Below, in pieces: positions 61,705-64,000 of a DNA stretch of 64,000 nucleotides; the stretch's first letter is position 1, and each line of letters begins with the position of its first letter. Origin of the DNA: Falsiroseomonas sp041690465 (lineage in GTDB: Bacteria; Pseudomonadota; Alphaproteobacteria; Acetobacterales; Acetobacteraceae); contig NZ_JAWLHG010000020.1 in the NCBI RefSeq assembly GCF_041690465.1, forward strand, positions 33,014 to 97,013, written 5' to 3'. The notes under the pieces were generated by a model. That model was not told where the DNA came from and searched no databases. It saw only the letters and a list, made by a program, of their open reading frames with translations. The translations under genes were made by a program, and so were the position numbers.

Positions 61705-62288
61705 TGGCCGCCCCACCCGGACCCGGGAGCATCGCCCTGCTCGACCGCTTCGTCGCCGCGCTGACGGCGAAAGGCGTGGTGACCGAGCAGGAGATCGTGG
61801 ACCAGATCGCCCGTACCGACCGTGCCAGCCCCGAGACCGGCGCCCGCATGGTCGCGCGTGCCTGGACCGATCCCGAGTACCGCGCGCTGCTGCTCAGCGA
61901 CGGCAGCAGGGCGGCGGAGGCGATGGGCGTCTCCATGGCCGGCGCGCCGCCGCTCGGCGTGCTGGAGGACACCGAGGCGCTGCACCACCTCGTCGTCTGC
62001 ACGCTCTGCTCCTGCTATCCGCGCGCGGTGCTCGGCTATCCGCCGCACTGGTACAAATCCGCCGCCTACCGCGCGCGCGCGGTGCGCGATCCGCGCGGCG
62101 TGCTGGCGGAATGGGGCACCGTGCTGCCCGACACGATGGAACTGCGCGTGGTGGACAGCACCGCCGACTACCGCTGGATGGTGCTGCCGATGCGCCCCGC
62201 GGGCACCGAAGGCTGGGACGCGGCGCGGCTGGCCTCCATCGTCACCCGCGACGCGCTGGTCGGCGTCACGCTGCCGCACGCGGCCTAG
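61704..62288 (+). CDS. Cobalt-type nitrile hydratase alpha / thiocyanate hydrolase gamma subunit
   Basis: A 194-residue catalytic subunit. The metal-binding motif is VVCTLCSCYPRAVLGYPP, with C99, C102 and C104. The Thr in CTLCSC, rather than Ser, marks the cobalt type; the two latter cysteines are normally oxidised to sulfinate and sulfenate. YKSAAYRARAVRDPRGVLAE is also conserved. It hydrates nitriles to amides or, in the three-subunit form, thiocyanate. No activator or cobalt transporter gene is seen in the window. Confidence 0.92.
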   Translation: MAAPPGPGSIALLDRFVAALTAKGVVTEQEIVDQIARTDRASPETGARMVARAWTDPEYRALLLSDGSRAAEAMGVSMAGAPPLGVLEDTEALHHLVVCTLCSCYPRAVLGYPPHWYKSAAYRARAVRDPRGVLAEWGTVLPDTMELRVVDSTADYRWMVLPMRPAGTEGWDAARLASIVTRDALVGVTLPHAA

Positions 62289-62290
62289 GC

Positions 62291-63904
62291 ATGGACAGCA
62301 TCAAGGGGATCGTCGTCTGCCCGCAGCCGCGCGCGGCGGATGTCGGCGCCGACATCCTGCGCCGCGGCGGCACCGCCTTCGACGCGGCGCTGGCCACCGC
62401 CTTCTGCCAGATGGTGCAGGACCCCTTCATGTGCGGCCTGGGCGGCATGGGCACGCTGCAATTCCGCGACGCGCGCTCCGGCCGGCACGGCATGATCGAT
62501 TTCCACGCCCGCGCCGGTGCCAAGGTGACGCCCGACATGTGGGCCGCCGACAGCCAGGGCCGGTCGCAGATCTCGGGCTATGCGCTGTTCGCGGATCACC
62601 GCGCCGAACTCGGCTACACCGCCATCATGACGCCCGGCACCGTCGCCGGCCTGGCGCGCTTCCACGAGGCGCTCTGCACCTGGAACTGGTCGGACCTGCT
62701 CGCCCCCGCCATCCGCATGGCGCGCGAGGGCATGGTGGTGACGCCCTTCTTCCGCGACTTCCTGGTGCGCGCGCCGCAGCCCGGCCTCCCGACCGGCATG
62801 CAGCGCGTGACGAAGACACCCGCCTGCGCCGCGCTCTACCTGAACGCCGAGGGCGCGTTGCACGAGGTCGGCGAGGTCATCCGCCACGAGCAGATGGCCG
62901 CGACCCTCGAACGCCTGGCGGCCGAGGGTGCGGCGGCCTTCTACACCGGCGGCATCGCCGAACGCATCGCCGCCGATTTCGAGCGCAACGGCGCCTTCGT
63001 CACCGCCTCCGACCTCGCCGCCTACCGGCCGGTGGAGGCCGCGCCGGTGATCGGCAGCTATCGCGGCTACGAGATTGCCTCCAACCCGCCGCCGGGCTCG
63101 GGCGCGGTGCTGATCGCGATGCTGAACATCCTGGAGAATTTCGACTTCGCCGGCACCCATCCCGGCAGCGTGCGGCATCTCGATCTCGTCGCACGTGCCA
63201 TGGCCGCCGCGCATGAGGATCGCGAGCAATGGCTCGCCGATCCCGCCTTCGTGCCCGTGCCGGTGGAGCAGATGACCTCCAAGGCGCGCGCGGCGGATTG
63301 GGCGCGGAAGATCCGCGATGGCTGGCTGCCGGGCGGGCGCGCGGGCGCGCCGCCATCCTGCACCACGCACCTGTCGGCCTGGGATGCGGCGGGGAATTGC
63401 GTCTCGCTGACGCACACCCTCGGCACCGGCGCCGGCGTGGTGACGGAGGGGCTCGGCTTCAACTGGAACAACGCCATGAAGCTGTTCGACATGCAGCCCG
63501 GCCGGGCGAACAGCATGGCGCCCGGCAAGGCGCGCACCACCGGCATGGTGCCGACCATCCTGTCCAAGGCTGGCGCGCCCTGGATGATCGTCGGCGCGCC
63601 CGGCGGCAGCGTGATCATCTCCTCGGTGCTGACCACCATCGTCAACGCCATCGACTTCGGCATGAGCGCGGTGGAGGCCGTCTCATTCCCGCGCATCCAT
63701 TGCGAGGGCGGCCCGGTCTTCTGCGAGGCGCGCGTGCAGGGCGACGTCGTGGATGGCCTGCGCGCGCTCGGCCACGAGGTCCGCCACTCGCCGATCTCTT
63801 ACGATCCCGGCATGAGCCGCGCGCACGCCATCCTGCTGCGCGACGGCCGGCCCACCGGTGCCGCCGACCCCCGTGGCGGCGGCGGCGTGGCGATCGCCTG
63901 GTAG
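62291..63904 (+). CDS. Gamma-glutamyltransferase family protein
   Basis: A 537-residue Ntn-hydrolase of the gamma-glutamyltranspeptidase family. The autoprocessing nucleophile Thr358 starts the small subunit in SCTTHLSAWDAAGNCVSLTH; the large subunit contains AADVGADILRRGGTAFDAAL. The substrate pocket residues SMAPGKARTTGMVPTILS and GAPGGSVIISSVLTTIVNAI are present. No signal peptide is seen, unlike many GGTs, so it may be cytoplasmic (YwrD-like). It begins 2 bases after the nitrile-hydratase alpha stop and is in the same operon. Confidence 0.9.
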   Translation: MDSIKGIVVCPQPRAADVGADILRRGGTAFDAALATAFCQMVQDPFMCGLGGMGTLQFRDARSGRHGMIDFHARAGAKVTPDMWAADSQGRSQISGYALFADHRAELGYTAIMTPGTVAGLARFHEALCTWNWSDLLAPAIRMAREGMVVTPFFRDFLVRAPQPGLPTGMQRVTKTPACAALYLNAEGALHEVGEVIRHEQMAATLERLAAEGAAAFYTGGIAERIAADFERNGAFVTASDLAAYRPVEAAPVIGSYRGYEIASNPPPGSGAVLIAMLNILENFDFAGTHPGSVRHLDLVARAMAAAHEDREQWLADPAFVPVPVEQMTSKARAADWARKIRDGWLPGGRAGAPPSCTTHLSAWDAAGNCVSLTHTLGTGAGVVTEGLGFNWNNAMKLFDMQPGRANSMAPGKARTTGMVPTILSKAGAPWMIVGAPGGSVIISSVLTTIVNAIDFGMSAVEAVSFPRIHCEGGPVFCEARVQGDVVDGLRALGHEVRHSPISYDPGMSRAHAILLRDGRPTGAADPRGGGGVAIAW

Positions 63905-63916
63905 ACCCGAGTAGCC
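63904..63916 (+). repeat. Second copy of GACCCGAGTAGCC
   Basis: This 13-mer is identical to the complement of 58099-58111 and begins at the last base of the gamma-glutamyltransferase stop codon. Here it is not part of a full hairpin in the visible sequence. Confidence 0.4.
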
Positions 63917-63985
63917 CAGGCTGGAATCGGCTTGTGATTGGATGCGGCGCGGCAGGGTGTGATTCGTAGGCGTCCAGCTTTGGCT

Positions 63986-64000
63986 GGAGGCGGAGATGAC
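63986..64000 (+). promoter_or_regulatory. Shine-Dalgarno and ATG of a gene continuing beyond the window
   Basis: GGAGGCGGAG precedes an ATG at 63996-63998, 4 bases before the window ends. It is probably the start of the next gene; nothing more can be said. Confidence 0.3.

Noticed and set aside
61704..62288. Iron-type nitrile hydratase
   Set aside because: The metal motif is CTLCSC (Thr), the cobalt-type signature, not CSLCSC.

Overview
The window is very GC-rich (roughly 70% by eye) and almost fully coding. The gene content (TAXI-type TRAP solute-binding proteins, a 180-kDa-class NAD-glutamate dehydrogenase, DUF3422, DUF1489, TIGR02186, ExoD, an HWE histidine kinase, UdgX with its radical-SAM partner) points to an alphaproteobacterium. 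Acetobacteraceae, for example a Roseomonas-like genus, is my best guess; this is inferred from gene content, not from a marker gene. No rRNA, tRNA, insertion sequence, CRISPR array or prophage was recognised. Ten Ns at 55580-55589 mark a scaffold gap.

Layout. 1-7.7 kb: a truncated TAXI solute-binding protein, a CBS-BON protein behind an FNR/FixK-like box, a UMF1-type MFS transporter and NAD-GDH. 7.7-13 kb: the most unusual locus, in which two JmjC/cupin oxygenases flank an OmpA-like protein, a DUF6544-like protein and two tandem paralogous Tat-type (lipo)proteins made of SDxDPSDxPGxGRGG repeats. 13-17.7 kb: FMN reductase, PPC-like secreted protein, MFS/AraC divergent pair, methyltransferase, ExoD. 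17.7-20.8 kb: radical-SAM DNA-repair protein, DUF4130-UdgX fusion and a small protein, behind a perfect alphaproteobacterial LexA box. 21-28 kb: dnaK-dnaJ and grpE on the minus strand, interrupted by three plus-strand genes. 28-42.4 kb: chemoreceptor, murJ, two sensor kinases, an L,D-transpeptidase, ribA, an OmpR-type regulator, GFA, a methyltransferase, a RutE-like nitroreductase, an Nfu protein and a universal stress protein. 42.4-44.1 kb: TauE/SafE and TIGR02186 genes, overlapping and read into the stress-protein gene. 44.3-50.2 kb: membrane protein, sulfotransferase-like protein, DUF938 and the complete sdhCDAB operon. 50.6-56.7 kb: sugar transferase, an aspartate-semialdehyde-dehydrogenase homologue with altered active-site residues, a second chemoreceptor, the scaffold gap and a second TAXI protein. 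56.8-64 kb: DUF1489, SDR, BKACE, MoeB/ThiF-DsrE pair, then a tightly overlapping SH3 / three-subunit cobalt nitrile-hydratase-type / gamma-glutamyltransferase operon.

How they work together. Recognisable systems are the TCA/respiratory complex II operon, the DnaK-DnaJ-GrpE chaperone machine, an SOS-controlled repair operon, and a nitrile or thiocyanate hydratase-type operon whose beta subunit is split in two. Four intergenic regions share a 3'-of-gene repeat: a conserved head (CCCTCAGRCGCCGGGC-like) just after a stop codon, followed by a string of small hairpins. That family and the JmjC/SDxDPSD locus are the best candidates for undescribed biology here.
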